DNA from: Symbiodinium kawagutii
Taxonomy: Eukaryota > Sar > Dinophyceae > Suessiales > Symbiodiniaceae
Direction: 5' to 3'
DNA: 64,000 nucleotides
Assembly: GCA_009767595.1 (NCBI GenBank)
Contig: VSDK01013510.1
Coordinates: forward strand, 1-64,000
Below are positions 11,074 through 21,073 of this stretch, piece by piece (position 1 is the first letter of the stretch; each line of letters begins with the position of its first letter). A program made the translations under genes and the position numbers. Under the pieces are notes generated by a model that saw nothing but the letters and a program-made list of their open reading frames with translations, made no database searches and was not told the DNA's origin.

Positions 11074-11774
11074 GTGTGCAGTGAGAGGTGGTAGGGAGTC
11101 GGTTCGAACGAGAACGCCTCAGATGTCAGTTCAAAATTTTTGGCCCGTGCATTTTGGAATGGTATATATTTATTTATTTATTTACTTTCTATGTATAATG
11201 TATATATATATATATATTTACAAATCATACATATATCATTTATATTTATATATACATAATATTGTGTATGCATAGTTGAATATAGACTCAATATCGACGA
11301 AGGCTGATGGTTCACCACACAGACACCTTGACGTTTACTGAGCACTCTTGTCAAGATAACAAGCATCATATTGGTAGCATTGATGAGTACCTCAAACAAA
11401 CATTTACAGCGAAGATAGAATAAGACATAGTATTTGTGAGATGTCAAGGTTTCTGCACAATAATATGATATCGAAATTGTTGACAAATGCTGTCTCTTTG
11501 TGTAAATGTTGCCTATAGGCCTATAGGTTTTCAAAAGCAGGATATTGGTATACCCATCCAGAGTCACATATTGTTATAGGCTATAGGTCAATATCACCCA
11601 TCCAAGAAAAGAGGTAGCTCACATCCCAACAGTTAGACTAGTTGTTTTTTTGTTAACGGGATGTTCACCGGGGATACTGTACAGGGGATTGACTCGCAGC
11701 CATACCAGCTGTTTTTAATTATTGATCATAAGTTGATTGTTGATTAGTGACCCTGTATGTGGCGGGTCACATAT
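11074..11774. other. Intron with (TA)n and ATTT repeats
   Basis: ATTTATTTATTT and (TA)n at about 11163-11265. No supported gene. A lone MITE-2-like right end (GACTCGCAGCC|ATAC) is at about 11691-11705. Confidence 0.4.
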
Positions 11775-11887
11775 GGTGGTTTCTTAGAATAGGGGTACAG
11801 TACCCCCAAATTATCCTTCAAATACATCATGTTTAGGAATAATAAAGCCAAACATGACTTTCGGATTTCCTCGTTTGAGAAACACCC
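11775..11887. mobile_element. MITE-1 copy
   Basis: GGTGGTTTCTTAGAATAGGGGTACAG ... TTTGAGAAACACCC. Left flank ATAT. The right flank does not repeat it. Confidence 0.65.
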
Positions 11888-12277
11888 CAATGTGATGATT
11901 ATTGTTGCTTATTTCCCCCCCATTAAGCAACAATAGTGATCACATTTGTGCGTTGGTTCTCATATGTGTATGCTATGGTAACAAAATATGACCATTTTTT
12001 GTTAGTTATTGTTTCCCCGTAAATAGGGTGTTTCTCAAAATAAGGTATTTCATCATCATTGTTACAACCATTCATAACCAGTAATGACCAACAATGATAT
12101 TGGGTGTTATCAACCATTAATCAATTGAAATTGTCATTAATGGTTATCATCAAAATGTCACCAAACACCCCAATACAGTCATGCCCCTCAATCATGGCCC
12201 CCCATTAACCAATTACCGTCAAACACTATTGTGTGTTATTTTCTCACATTAACCATTCTTCCTGGTTTGCTCCATAT

Positions 12278-12399
12278 GGCAGTGGGTCAACACCCTTAGT
12301 CCCCCTGGTTCCCCTATCATTAACCAGCTTGTTTTCCTTATGATTTGGTTGGTCATTATAAGCCATGAAATTGGTGAGTTCATATTGACCCAGCTCGCC
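12278..12399. mobile_element. MITE-2 copy with ATAT target duplication
   Basis: GGCAGTGGGTCAACACC ... ATATTGACCCAGCTCGCC, flanked by ATAT at 12274-12277 and 12400-12403. A second right end (GACCCAGCTCGCC|ATAT) follows at 12506-12522, so a related copy probably lies at about 12404-12518. Confidence 0.75.
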
Positions 12400-12546
12400 A
12401 TATATAGCTGGTATATCCCCTACCTATAGTTGCTTGTTGTTATCCCCTATTATTAACCAGTAACCATATATAGCCATAAACTTGATGGTTAACTGTTAAC
12501 TCCTCGACCCAGCTCGCCATATGGTAGTAGAGTTTCACGACCGCAG

Positions 12547-12816
12547 GCGCAGCTTGACGCAGCGACGCTTGCGTTTGGCTGGAAAGGCGCCGCTGCCCCG
12601 TTGCGCCGCCATGGATAAAACCAGCGTCGGGTCGTTTGTTGAAGAAATGGTGGGTTTCTCAAGTCATTGGGAACCAACAAAAACCACAATTTATCTATGG
12701 ATGGTTTTTTGATGGTTTTTCAACATCAAGTCATTGATGGTTTTTTGAATAGAATTGGTACTTTAGATAGTGGATGATTTGGGGTAGCCCTTTTTTGAGA
12801 AACACCCAAATGGGAG
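12547..12816 (+). CDS. Exon of host gene A interrupted by a MITE-1
   Basis: Acceptor CGACCGCAG|. After one leading base it reads RSLTQRRLRLAGKAPLPRCA then AMDKTSVGSFVEEM to 12648. There a MITE-1 (12649-12807) is inserted with duplication of AAAT. Beyond the second AAAT lies GGGAG|GTGAGT, a consensus donor. The uninterrupted exon would therefore end five bases after the insertion point, in phase 1, matching the next exon. The element itself offers an alternative donor, ATG|GTGGGT, at its left end. Basic N-terminal half. No family recognised. Confidence 0.5.
12649..12807. mobile_element. MITE-1 copy inside an exon, AAAT target duplication
   Basis: GGTGGGTTTCTCAAGTC ... CCCTTTTTTGAGAAACACCC, with AAAT at 12645-12648 and 12808-12811. 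Longer than usual (159 bp) through an internal duplication of CATTGATGGTTTTTTGA. Confidence 0.8.
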
Positions 12817-13116
12817 GTGAGTGGCGTGAAGTGGCTTGTGCTAAGTTGAGTTATGTTGAATTTTGTTTTTAATAAAAGGGTCTCGATGTGCAGCTACTAA
12901 ATTGTGACTCTGACGCATTTGGATGACATTCAATGGATATCACCAAATATCAACAGTGTTTTACAGTAAGCTATGCAACAATACTAATACATCAACGAGT
13001 CATCAAGATGTCTATCCAAAGAATTGGTGTTCCATTGGTCTGACTTACTTTTGTTTTTCATTGCTCAACCTCGCTGTCACATCATGCGGTTTTCTTGATT
13101 GCCGTGACTCCGTCAG

Positions 13117-13179
13117 CAACAGCAGTTGCCCTTTGGCAGCTAACCCTGGTTGCGCTAAAAATCACCGCCTTTTTTGAAG
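13117..13179 (+). CDS. Exon of host gene A, hydrophobic
   Basis: Acceptor ACTCCGTCAG|, donor TTTTGAAG|GTAAAC. After two leading bases it reads TAVALWQLTLVALKITAFFE, almost entirely hydrophobic and so a likely transmembrane helix. Phase 1 to phase 1, fitting both neighbours. The same frame is open further upstream (AVFLIAVTPSA), so the acceptor choice is uncertain. Confidence 0.45.
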
Positions 13180-13310
13180 GTAAACTTCAGCCATAAAAAT
13201 GGTGGATTTTCCACCTGCCCAGGTTAGTTTACCAGAGTGTGCACAAACGTGTCAATTGATCTGTTGGAGCACTTGTCCTCCCCACACCCTTCTTGGGGTT
13301 GCCCTTTCAG

Positions 13311-13354
13311 GATATTCCGCGTTGCTTTGCGGCAATTTGGGGCACTGGGAGTAA
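13311..13354 (+). CDS. Probable last exon of host gene A
   Basis: Acceptor TTGCCCTTTCAG| (excellent polypyrimidine tract). After two leading bases it reads YSALLCGNLGHWE and stops at TAA 13352-13354. Entry phase matches the preceding exon. An alternative frame (IFRVALRQFGALGVIFIMDL) is open to 13425 but does not fit the phase. Confidence 0.4.
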
Positions 13355-14743
13355 TTTTCATCATGGACTTGCAAAAGAGAGTCATGCAGAAGTCGGAGAA
13401 CGATTTCACCAGCATAAAACTCTGAAATTCTGAGGCCCAAGCGGTGTGGCAGCATGACCAAGCCATTCTTTAGACAATCATCCTGAGTTGACACATATCG
13501 CGAATCTAGCATGTCTAGATTCTAGATAGCTGTTAGTTTGTAGTTTGTCAGGGTTGGTTTTGGGTGCAGTAATTAATGAACATGGGTTTTATAAAGAATT
13601 ACCAGCATGCAATGAAAATCTCACTCTTATCGCCTCTTACCATACCAGGATGGCAATCGGTGCTATTATCTCAAGTCCTTGAATCTCTCCTGCTGGCACT
13701 TCTGTTGTTCTAAACCTTTCTTGTTCTGAAGTCATGTGCCAACATGTCATTGTTGGCAGTATCAGGCAGAAAAAAATGTTTGCCAGTTCTTGACGCAAAG
13801 TTTGACATGCTGTTGGAAGACATGCTTAATAGTTGGCGGCGGGCGGTGCCCTCAAATCATCCAAAGGTAATCAATTTTGGTTAGCTTAAATCATCCATTT
13901 CCAGGGTTCCCAATTGTGCGAGATCCCTGGTTTGTCACTTTGTTCTTTGTGAAGGTGATTGATCATTGTTTAATACCCCTTGAAACAATGATTGTCTGTA
14001 CCTTTGGATACCAAGGGGTACTGACAACAATACCCCTTGGTATATTGGTATTGTACTGGCTGGTGTCTCCGGCCTCTGGCCTACCCCTTGCATCTGGCAC
14101 GTGGAAAACCTACTTACGAAAGATCAGTGAGGTGCCAAAGTTATCAGCTGTAATTTTGGCAAGCCATACCCAGAGGACTCACCATCCCAACAACATCCCA
14201 ACAACTGCTAAGTGCTTTTAGTGCGAAAACCATCAATATTTGAAGTGCACTGGTTATGCAAAACCACATTGTTGTTTGTTGCTTATGTTCCCTTGTTGCT
14301 TGGTTATATGAAGCATTCACAACCAGTATTTGACCAAGGGATCAACAATCATTGGTGGTAAGGGCCAGAAGGGCCAGAGCTAGGAGTCCCATGATTTTTA
14401 CCAGTGTCAGACAGCACAAGAAATGTTGATTGCTTAGCGATGACAATTCTGCTGTTGGAGGGCTGGCTGGCCTATTGAATGCAGTTTTTGAAGAGCATTG
14501 TGATGTTGTCAGACCTTGCTGATTTTGCTCAACGTTTCGTGAGTCGACTCATGAAACAACCAGTAACCGGCCCAAAACCTTCACTTGCCATGGCTCATGC
14601 TGTCATGTTCGCGGTTCCTCCCTGGTTCCAGTGAGGTGAGAGTTAGGTCAGGTAGGTCATTGGGTTGCTTAGGGTCAAGGCTTTAAGCAACAGCCATGGG
14701 GTAGGGAACCCATCCCAACCGTTCGACGAGTCTGATCTTTGAG
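13355..14743. other. Intergenic or intron DNA before the uS13 gene
   Basis: Contains diverged MITE-1 words (CCCTCAAATCATCC near 13850). A small ATG frame, MAHAVMFAVPPWFQ (14590-14631), might be the missing first exon of the uS13 gene. No splice-consistent join could be established. Confidence 0.35.
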
Positions 14744-14878
14744 GTGGTTTCACTGACCCAAGGTAACAAGGAGTTGGCGTACGCTTTGATTTGCAGCGTC
14801 TACGGCATCGGCAAGACCACTGCCTTCAAGATTTGTGTGGATATTTCTTTGGATCCTCATAAGAATCTCGGCAAAAGA
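14744..14878 (+). CDS. RPS13: Organelle-type ribosomal protein uS13, exon 1 (N-terminal part)
   Basis: Small-subunit ribosomal protein uS13, which sits in the head of the 30S-type subunit and contacts tRNA and uL5. This exon reads VSLTQGNKELAYALICSVYG then IGKTTAFKICVD and LDPHKNLGKR. That is the family's N-terminal helix-two-turn-helix with the diagnostic 'YGIG' turn. Acceptor ATCTTTGAG|, donor AAAAGA|GTTCTT. The frame is open upstream to 14705 without an ATG, so the true start (and any targeting peptide) must be in an earlier exon. The bacterial or organellar rather than cytosolic type is inferred from the exon-4 tail, so a nuclear gene for the mitochondrial (or plastid) ribosome is likely. 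Confidence 0.85.
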
Positions 14879-15423
14879 GTTCTTTTCCAGGCTTTTCCCA
14901 AGCCACGACGGGTGTTTTTTCTGGTCGATTTGCTTTGTTTGATGTCTTTTTGGGGTCAGACAAGTGGGGAGTTTCCAAATGCACTGAGTACATCTGGGTA
15001 CTGAAATAGAGCAGTTTGCAAGTTTGCACTTTCACATTCTGAAATCATAACATGGAAGCAAGCAAATTTCTGTTGCTCTCTTTCTTTTTCGGTTTTGTTT
15101 GTCTCTGTTTGCTTTGGTCTCTCTCGCTTTCTGTGTGTCTTTGCCTCCTTCTCTTTCATTTTTTCTATGTGTTTGTTTCTCTTTCCCTCTCTCTCTCTCT
15201 CCTGATCTGTGTCTATCCCTCTCTCCTTCCGTCCGTCCGTCTGTCTGTCTGTCGGTCTATCTTTGGCTATTTGTACATATGCACGCATGGACATTGTGGA
15301 TATGTTGTTTTTTGGGTGTATTATGTTTGTGATGTATTTTCTATCTATCAATCTATCAATCAATCAATCAATCTATCTATCTATCTATCTGTCAATCTAT
15401 CAATCAATCAATCAATCAATCAG

Positions 15424-15480
<57 letters not shown>

Positions 15481-15928
15481 TTATCTGAATATATATATTA
15501 TATCTATTCATTTTTTTGTTCAAACGTATATGTGTATATCTATTTATTTTGATATATGTACATGTATACATAGTTTTGTTTATACAACAACAGGTCTACA
15601 CATTTACACGCGGCAAGGAGCATCTACTTGTTTATACATGATACAGCAAGGGTGAAGGTGAACTCGTCATGGTGGGATGGTGGCTAACACATTGCGTGCG
15701 AGCCTCCGAAATGTGGCTGGCCAAATCCAAGGAGTGTTGACTGCAGTTGTATGCAAATGTCTTCATATCTCAAAATGGTGGTTTCAAGAACTAGAGGTAC
15801 CGCCAAATCATCCAATATCAACCATTTACAGGTAATAAACCTTCCATTTTCGGGGTCCTCCTATTTTGACAGACATCCATATAGTGGTCTCTATATTACA
15901 TCCTCAAAACACCATCTCCCATTGGAAG
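14879..15928. repeat. uS13 intron 1 with CTCT and (ATCT)n microsatellites
   Basis: CT-rich tract at 15075-15250. ATCA/ATCT tetranucleotide array at about 15340-15480, ending in (TA)n. Long apparent reading frames here (IYLSIYLS...) are translations of the repeat and not genes. Confidence 0.85.
15777..15878. mobile_element. Diverged MITE-1 copy in uS13 intron 1
   Basis: GGTGGTTTCAAGAACTAGAGGTACCGCC ... CTATTTTGACAGACATCC. Termini are eroded and no target duplication is evident. Confidence 0.55.
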
Positions 15929-16024
15929 ACTTGCCGGCGATGTGCAAACTGCACCGGCACACCTGCTTTCTCTGTGCCAAGGATTGTAGCTGAGCTGACC
16001 GAAGAAGAGGCACAGTCCGTCAAA
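15929..16024 (+). CDS. RPS13: uS13, exon 2 (ELTEEE segment)
   Basis: Carries RIVAELTEEEAQSVK, which corresponds to the conserved 'i.eLteeq...l' linker of uS13. With a canonical acceptor after TTGGAAG| (phase 0, compatible with the GT donor of exon 1) the exon also encodes TCRRCANCTGTPAFSVP. This is a cysteine-rich insert (CxxCxxC) not found in ordinary uS13. If the exon instead begins at 15982 (after GTGCCAAG|), the insert is absent and the protein is collinear with bacterial uS13, but the exon-1 donor would then be non-canonical. Exit is most simply a GC donor, GTCAAA|GCGCGT, in phase 0. Confidence 0.75.
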
Positions 16025-16516
16025 GCGCGTTGAGTCCACCAAGCAGCGGTGGTTCTTCGCTGTGTCGGGCAACGGCGGTTCTGAGCAGCACGCCTGACCA
16101 CAACAAGGCCTTGTGTAAATCGATCTATGACGAATGTGTGTGTGTGTGTGAAAAGTTTTCTCATGAGATCGTTTTTGTGATGATTCGGTGCCATGCAGCG
16201 TTGAAGGCTAGTCCGTTTGCTGGTTTGACCCACTCAGAGCCCCGAATGTTTTATTGGTACAATCTACCGATGCAAGTGGTTGAACACCGATGGGTCTTTC
16301 AAAAACCACCACGATCATGAAATGTTGGGTCTATGTTTTCCTATCATCCAAGACATGGATGTTGGCCTATGAGGCATTGATTGTCCATAGCGGATATGCT
16401 TGATCCCCTGCCTGGCAGATGTGTGGATTGCTGTTGATAACATCCGTCATATTCTTTGCTATTCTGTCTACCTTTTCGTAATACTGTTGCTTCTGCTAGA
16501 TCACTTTTGCTGTTGC

Positions 16517-16553
<37 letters not shown>

Positions 16554-16909
16554 CTTGTGAGGTCTCAATTGCCCCCCTATAGTTGGTCACATCCCTATCT
16601 TAGTTGCTTGTATTTGCCTGTTTCAGAAGCGTGTCATGACCTGGCTCACCACTTAATTGGACTGGCTAGCAGTCCTGTGCATCTAGAAGCAGACTCCAAA
16701 ACATCCGGAATCATCTTCTTCGAAAGAAGCTCAGTGTGTAACAAATTCGCTAAACTTGGATATTTTACTGGAAACTCCTTTGAACGAATTAGACTCCTAC
16801 TATTCTCTCTATAGCGTCCATACTTTGTTTCCATACACGTCGCACATCCACCGAATCCATTCCCACGTGTCTTGTCGCGTCACTCGACTCACCTCCGGTG
16901 GTCGCGCAG
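16025..16909. repeat. uS13 intron 2 with (GTT)n
   Basis: GTT-trinucleotide array at about 16503-16555. The Cys- or Asn-rich frames there are repeat translations. A possible exon-like piece at 16200-16320 (RCHAALKASPFAGL) is not supported by phase. Confidence 0.6.
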
Positions 16910-17022
16910 CTGCGTCGCAAGCGTCGCGAGGAGCTACGGCTCTCCGACGAAATCGGAAAGTACGTCCTGGAGAATCCTCTCCGGCGCATGACCAAGGCAC
17001 AACCCCGGTCCTGGAAGCACCT
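16910..17022 (+). CDS. RPS13: uS13, exon 3 (C-terminal helix)
   Basis: Reads LRRKRREELRLSDEIGKYVL then ENPLRRMTKAQPRSWKHL, matching the uS13 block 'lr.ei.ky..e.dLRR......rl'. Acceptor GGTCGCGCAG|. The exon must leave in phase 2 to join exon 4, and AAGCACCT|GCACGG supplies a GC donor in that phase. The frame runs on to a stop at 17099, but the continuation does not resemble uS13. Confidence 0.8.
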
Positions 17023-17914
17023 GCACGGGGTTGACCAACGAGTTCGTCATGGTTCCATGATTGGTGCTCAACCCCTAGCAGGTGCCCATTGGGGAAGTTA
17101 ACTTCCTTAGGGGAAGTTATTCCTTTTTGTTTGGAATGAGTGGTATTGGCTCATTGTTTGGTTGGCAGTTGTTTTGGTGAACTGAATGCCAGTTTGGGGG
17201 GAAATCCAAGTTGAACAACATTCTTCAGCAGTCTCTGCATCCACCGAACTCCGCATCCAGGCAAACTGCAAGACATTGTTGGAGATCAAGCACAGGTGGG
17301 CCGGGAAGAGTCATACCAGCCGCTGCAATGATGTGGGGGTTTGTCAGAGTAGGGAACTCCAGATATTAGATGTTTTATGACTACAAGCGATCGATGTTGG
17401 ATAATTTGGAGTACCCCTATTCTGAGAAACCACCACGTAAAGTATTGGGTTTGAGGATGTTCGTTTTTCCAAGCAAGGGTCCTTTGGGCACACTTCGGCA
17501 TGTAGACTTCAGTGCTGGCAGGATGGACAGTAACCGAGTGACGAAGCTCGGACACCCTGGTTGCATGCATTCAAAACAAGCCCGACGATGTTGGCTTATT
17601 GATGCCTTGTTGGCTTTGTTGTTTCCCTATTGTGTGAAGAGTTTTCCGACGTGGTGTGTTTGATCCAGCCGCCGACGGCATTCTTCATGATCGATCATGA
17701 TCACATGGTACCTCCTAAGTGTTACTCCACTGAGATAAGATGGTTCGCATTTTGGCTGATGCACACGGTGTTGACATCCTAGTTGTTTTGTTGAGTTGTG
17801 CTCAGAGATAGTCAGCAATTCAATGATAGTACAATGGTCGATGATGTTTGATTATGGGCGATGATGGCTAATGATGGTTAATGATGGTTAATATACATAT
17901 ACATATACATATAA

Positions 17915-17948
<34 letters not shown>

Positions 17949-18115
17949 TCATATACATATACATATACATGTACATACATATACATATACATACATATAC
18001 ATATGCATATACAGTCATTTAAATTTATATATATATATTTATATATATATAAATATAAATATTTACACATGCTTCCATGCATGGCATTAACCTCCTCGTG
18101 ACCCCTCCCAACCAG
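17023..18115. repeat. uS13 intron 3 with MITE-1 and (ATACAT)n
   Basis: Contains a MITE-1 at 17335-17434 and a hexanucleotide (ATACAT)n array at about 17890-18015 followed by (TA)n to 18060. Candidate coding pieces at 17220-17295 were not resolved. Confidence 0.6.
17335..17434. mobile_element. MITE-1 copy
   Basis: GGGGGTTTGTCAGAGTAGGG ... CCCCTATTCTGAGAAACCACC, flanked by ATGT and ACGT (one mismatch from a 4-bp duplication). Confidence 0.7.
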
Positions 18116-18185
18116 GCGTGGTGTGCGTTTGTCGAAGGGTCTACCAGTACGCTTCCAGCGCAGTAAGACTAACAACCGCCGCTGA
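18116..18185 (+). CDS. RPS13: uS13, exon 4 (C-terminal rRNA-binding tail)
   Basis: Acceptor CCCAACCAG|. After one leading base it reads RGVRLSKGLPVRFQRSKTNN then RR and TGA at 18183-18185. This is the hallmark uS13 tail ('RG.RH..GLPvRGQRTktNART'), which makes the identification secure. The bacterial-type GLPVR..QR.KTN motif supports an organellar rather than cytosolic protein. Total coding length with exons 1-3 is about 120-140 residues against about 118 for the bacterial protein. A GTAAGA donor sits in the middle of this exon (GCGCA|GTAAGA); using it would destroy the tail. Confidence 0.85.
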
Positions 18186-19096
18186 GTTGCAAAGCGAGTT
18201 GGGGATGGTGGGCAAAGTACATTGTTTACATTGTATAGATTGAATACATTTTTCATATTTATATTTATATATATATGTTCGTATGTTTACATATGTATAT
18301 ATACATTTATTGATTTATCTATTCATTGATCTATTTATCTATCGATGTACTTATATCTATGTATGTATTTACATACGTATGTATATATTTATATATACCA
18401 TATAGGCATGTGAATGTAAACATTCTAGGAATCAAAGCATATAGTATATAGGACACAGATATTGACAACTAGGTCACTAGGTATCAGGTATTTGTTGCGC
18501 TTTGAGGCGGATATGAAGCGATACAATATATTTATAATTCACATATTTGTTGAATACATCGATTATATGAGATGGATATATTATTTGCTTAGCGATCCGC
18601 AGTGAAATACTGGGACTTTGGGAAATGTCGAATCATTTGCTCAGCTGCTCAAGTAGCCCAGTGTCTCATTTGGTTTTCGAAAAAAAGACATTTTTTGGAC
18701 TATCCGCATAGTATCCCTTTTCAGTCCTGCATTGTGCCCCACTTACATGTTAAGACCGTCTTGCGAATGATTGGATGTCAAAACCATGTATTATGTTTTT
18801 CAGTGAAGGTACCTTTTTGATGTCATATGAATCATCCATCTTGTTTTTTGATGTTTTTTGTTTTTGATATGTAGCGGACCCCAGCAGAATTTGCCTACAA
18901 CTTACAACTGCAAGCAGCGCTAGATTATCGCTAGGTGCTACAAGCGTAATTTTGATGCTTTTCATTTTACACAATCATTCTCACATTGTTTTTTCCTTAT
19001 TTGATTCCAGTCACCGCACGCTTGGACCCATGCTTCCTGTATTCACCAAAGATTAACTTTCGTATTGAATAAAAGCAAAACTCAATAAATTCACAG
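18186..19096. other. AT-rich intergenic DNA
   Basis: (TA)n/(ATAC) tracts at 18255-18400. No gene supported. Confidence 0.4.
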
Positions 19097-19165
19097 TTTT
19101 ACCGCTGGACTGGCGCTGCGGTAGGCTGTCGCTAGGGAAATCTAGATCCTGCTGCACCGTCCAAG
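19097..19165 (+). CDS. Candidate exon, unknown gene
   Basis: Acceptor ATTCACAG|, strong donor GTCCAAG|GTAAGC. After two leading bases it reads LPLDWRCGRLSLGKSRSCCT. The opposite strand is also open, so confidence is low. Confidence 0.28.
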
Positions 19166-19774
19166 GTAAGCCGCAGATCATCCAGTATTCTTGTGTATTG
19201 TTAAATCTGGCCGTTTGGAACCTGGCCACTACGGCCGGCATCTATTCTAGATGTGCGCTGTGTTAGGAGTGTTGATGCACGCACATACCTTGTGAGTGGT
19301 GACGCCCCAGTCGAAATAGCATAAATGGCCATTCTTCCGAAACCACGTTTTGGCGACCACTCTCATGCTGATTTAGTCATGCGCCTGTGCAAACAATTGG
19401 CTTTTGCCAAGTAAGCAGCTGCACCATGGGGAACAATGTCATCGAATAACTAACCCGTGAGATAGCGACCTAGGTTTCCAGTCCGATTTTGAAGCAGCCA
19501 AATTGCATAAGATGCAGGCCTGCCTTTCAAAAATGTTGAAAGAGCGGACCGCAATTACAGGCTTTATTACTGTCTATAGTTTTGGTTTTACAGCTTTGGT
19601 ACTTTATTGGTTATTGGCATTGGTATGAAGACAGGTGTTTATTCTGCGAAGTGGAATGTCTGTTGTGTTCAGATGAACTGTGAATTTGTTTCCAAAAGTG
19701 CTTGAACTGATGACTGTTCCGAAGTGGAAATGGTACTCTTCTTTCCTGTTTGCAGATTCAAGCTATCTTCCACG

Positions 19775-19778
<4 letters not shown>

Positions 19779-19830
<52 letters not shown>

Positions 19831-19831
19831 G
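19779..19831. repeat. (TTG)n microsatellite
   Basis: Uninterrupted GTT trinucleotides. The poly-Cys frame is an artefact. Confidence 0.9.
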
Positions 19832-19936
19832 CTCTTGGGGTAGTTGGCGTTCTTTCATGGACAAGAGTTCTCTAAGTCTCTCCTGGTGGTTTCCATGTGG
19901 CACTTGGCCGCCTTGGAGTCGTTACCGTCGCCTCAG

Positions 19937-20033
19937 GAAACGCCAGGAAACTGAACCCTGGACGAATCTGAGGGTGGCTGGAAGCAAAGATCTTATTGGA
20001 TGCAAGTGGGATCTCATCACGGAATCTTCATAG
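19937..20033 (+). CDS. Candidate terminal exon, unknown gene
   Basis: Acceptor GTCGCCTCAG|. After one leading base it reads KRQETEPWTNLRVAGSKDLI then GCKWDLITESS and TAG. Protein-like composition and a clean stop. No family recognised. Confidence 0.42.
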
Positions 20034-20575
20034 AACCGAACAGCCATATTTTTTGTGTTGTAGTTTGTGTGTGCCATGAAAGACAGATGATTAGGCGTAA
20101 AATGAGCTTCCCTGAGATAAATCTCGAAACGATGGATAGCCAGGAAAAAGATGAAGACGCGCGCAGCATATGACTGAGATGCTGTGCTGCCACGCAGATG
20201 GGATCCCCTGAAGGCATGTTGTGAAAGCCAGCTTTGGAAGAAAAGCGTCTAGCAATCTCAATCAACACTTTAGATACTGTACTTGATTTACTTGCGCGAA
20301 TCCTTAGGCATGTTGATTGTCTCTTACGCGTGGTTCGTTGCAGTGCCAAATCATCAAAACGTTTGTCGCATACATTTATTGGATTCAAGGAAATCGCTTG
20401 ACATGTATTGAAATCAAAAATGAGAAAGTCTAATCCACAGTTCTTGCCTTTTCCCGACGCGGTTCGATCCCGCTTCAGCGATCGCGAAGACCGCAGCTTT
20501 GCAGAAAAAGGAATGCTGAGCATTGCAACTTCTCAGGGAGAGGATCTGTTCTAAATATGACCAAGTGACAAATAT

Positions 20576-20678
20576 GTTGGTTTCTCTAAATAGAAGGAGC
20601 CCCAGTTGTCATCCATTAGTAATCACCATTAGTAATAAACCAACCAATTTTTGGGGTCCCCCATTAAAAGAAACCACC
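20576..20678. mobile_element. MITE-1 copy with ATAT target duplication
   Basis: GTTGGTTTCTCTAAATAG ... GGGGTCCCCCATTAAAAGAAACCACC, with ATAT at 20572-20575 and 20679-20682. Confidence 0.8.
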
Positions 20679-20786
20679 ATATTCCAGTACCTTGAACCCC
20701 ATGTATGCGTCAACGACGGGCTCCTTGATGGTTCATAATTGTGAGTTCACCAGAGGAGGCTGGCATCTATTTGCTCCTAGGCTACT

Positions 20787-20850
20787 CCTACTACTACTAC
20801 GACTACTACTACCACCACCACCACTACTACAACACTACTATTCTCGTGAT
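20787..20850. repeat. (CTA)n / (CCA)n trinucleotide tract
   Basis: Imperfect CTACTACTAC..CCACCACCAC run. Confidence 0.8.
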
Positions 20851-21030
20851 TACTACTGTACCTTCCATGACTACAATTCCTGCCAGATATGCTTTGGGTG
20901 TCATTTCGAGTGTAAAATTCGGATTTACCACTCATGTAAATCCCTAATGTAGAGCTTCGCTACCAGTGCTACCAGGGTTTCTTGAGGGAATCCAGTTGGT
21001 CTCTTCGCCCGGCCCCTCTCCCTCCGTCAG

Positions 21031-21073
21031 GTTCAGATGTCACGGAAGTCGTTGAGCTTCAATGTGGCAACAG
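21031..21073 (+). CDS. Candidate exon, unknown gene B
   Basis: Excellent acceptor CTCCCTCCGTCAG|, donor GCAACAG|GTCGCG. Reads VQMSRKSLSFNVAT, phase 0 to phase 1. Confidence 0.4.

Noticed and set aside
12649-12807. MITE-1 as a perfectly spliced introner in this exon
   Set aside because: The simplest donor and acceptor within the element (ATG|GTGGGT, TTTGAG|AAAC) change the frame by 13 bases, so the case is left as an insertion.
15052-15655. Long frames rich in Ser, Ile, Tyr (about 150-165 codons)
   Set aside because: They translate the CT-rich and (ATCT)n microsatellites.
17023-17101. Continuation of uS13 exon 3 to a stop (..VRHGSMIGAQPLAG)
   Set aside because: It briefly looked like the uS13 tail (VRHG), but the true conserved tail is the exon at 18116-18185.
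19680-19930. Poly-cysteine reading frame
   Set aside because: Translation of a (TTG)n tract. Only the downstream part (19937-20033) is kept as a candidate exon.
20455-20485. tRNA-like T-arm (GCGGTTCGATCCCGC)
   Set aside because: No matching acceptor, D-arm or anticodon arm at the right distance upstream, and the stem has only four pairs.
20017-20523. 168-codon open frame on the - strand
   Set aside because: Composition is unremarkable, no domain recognised, and about one frame of this length is expected by chance in this much DNA.
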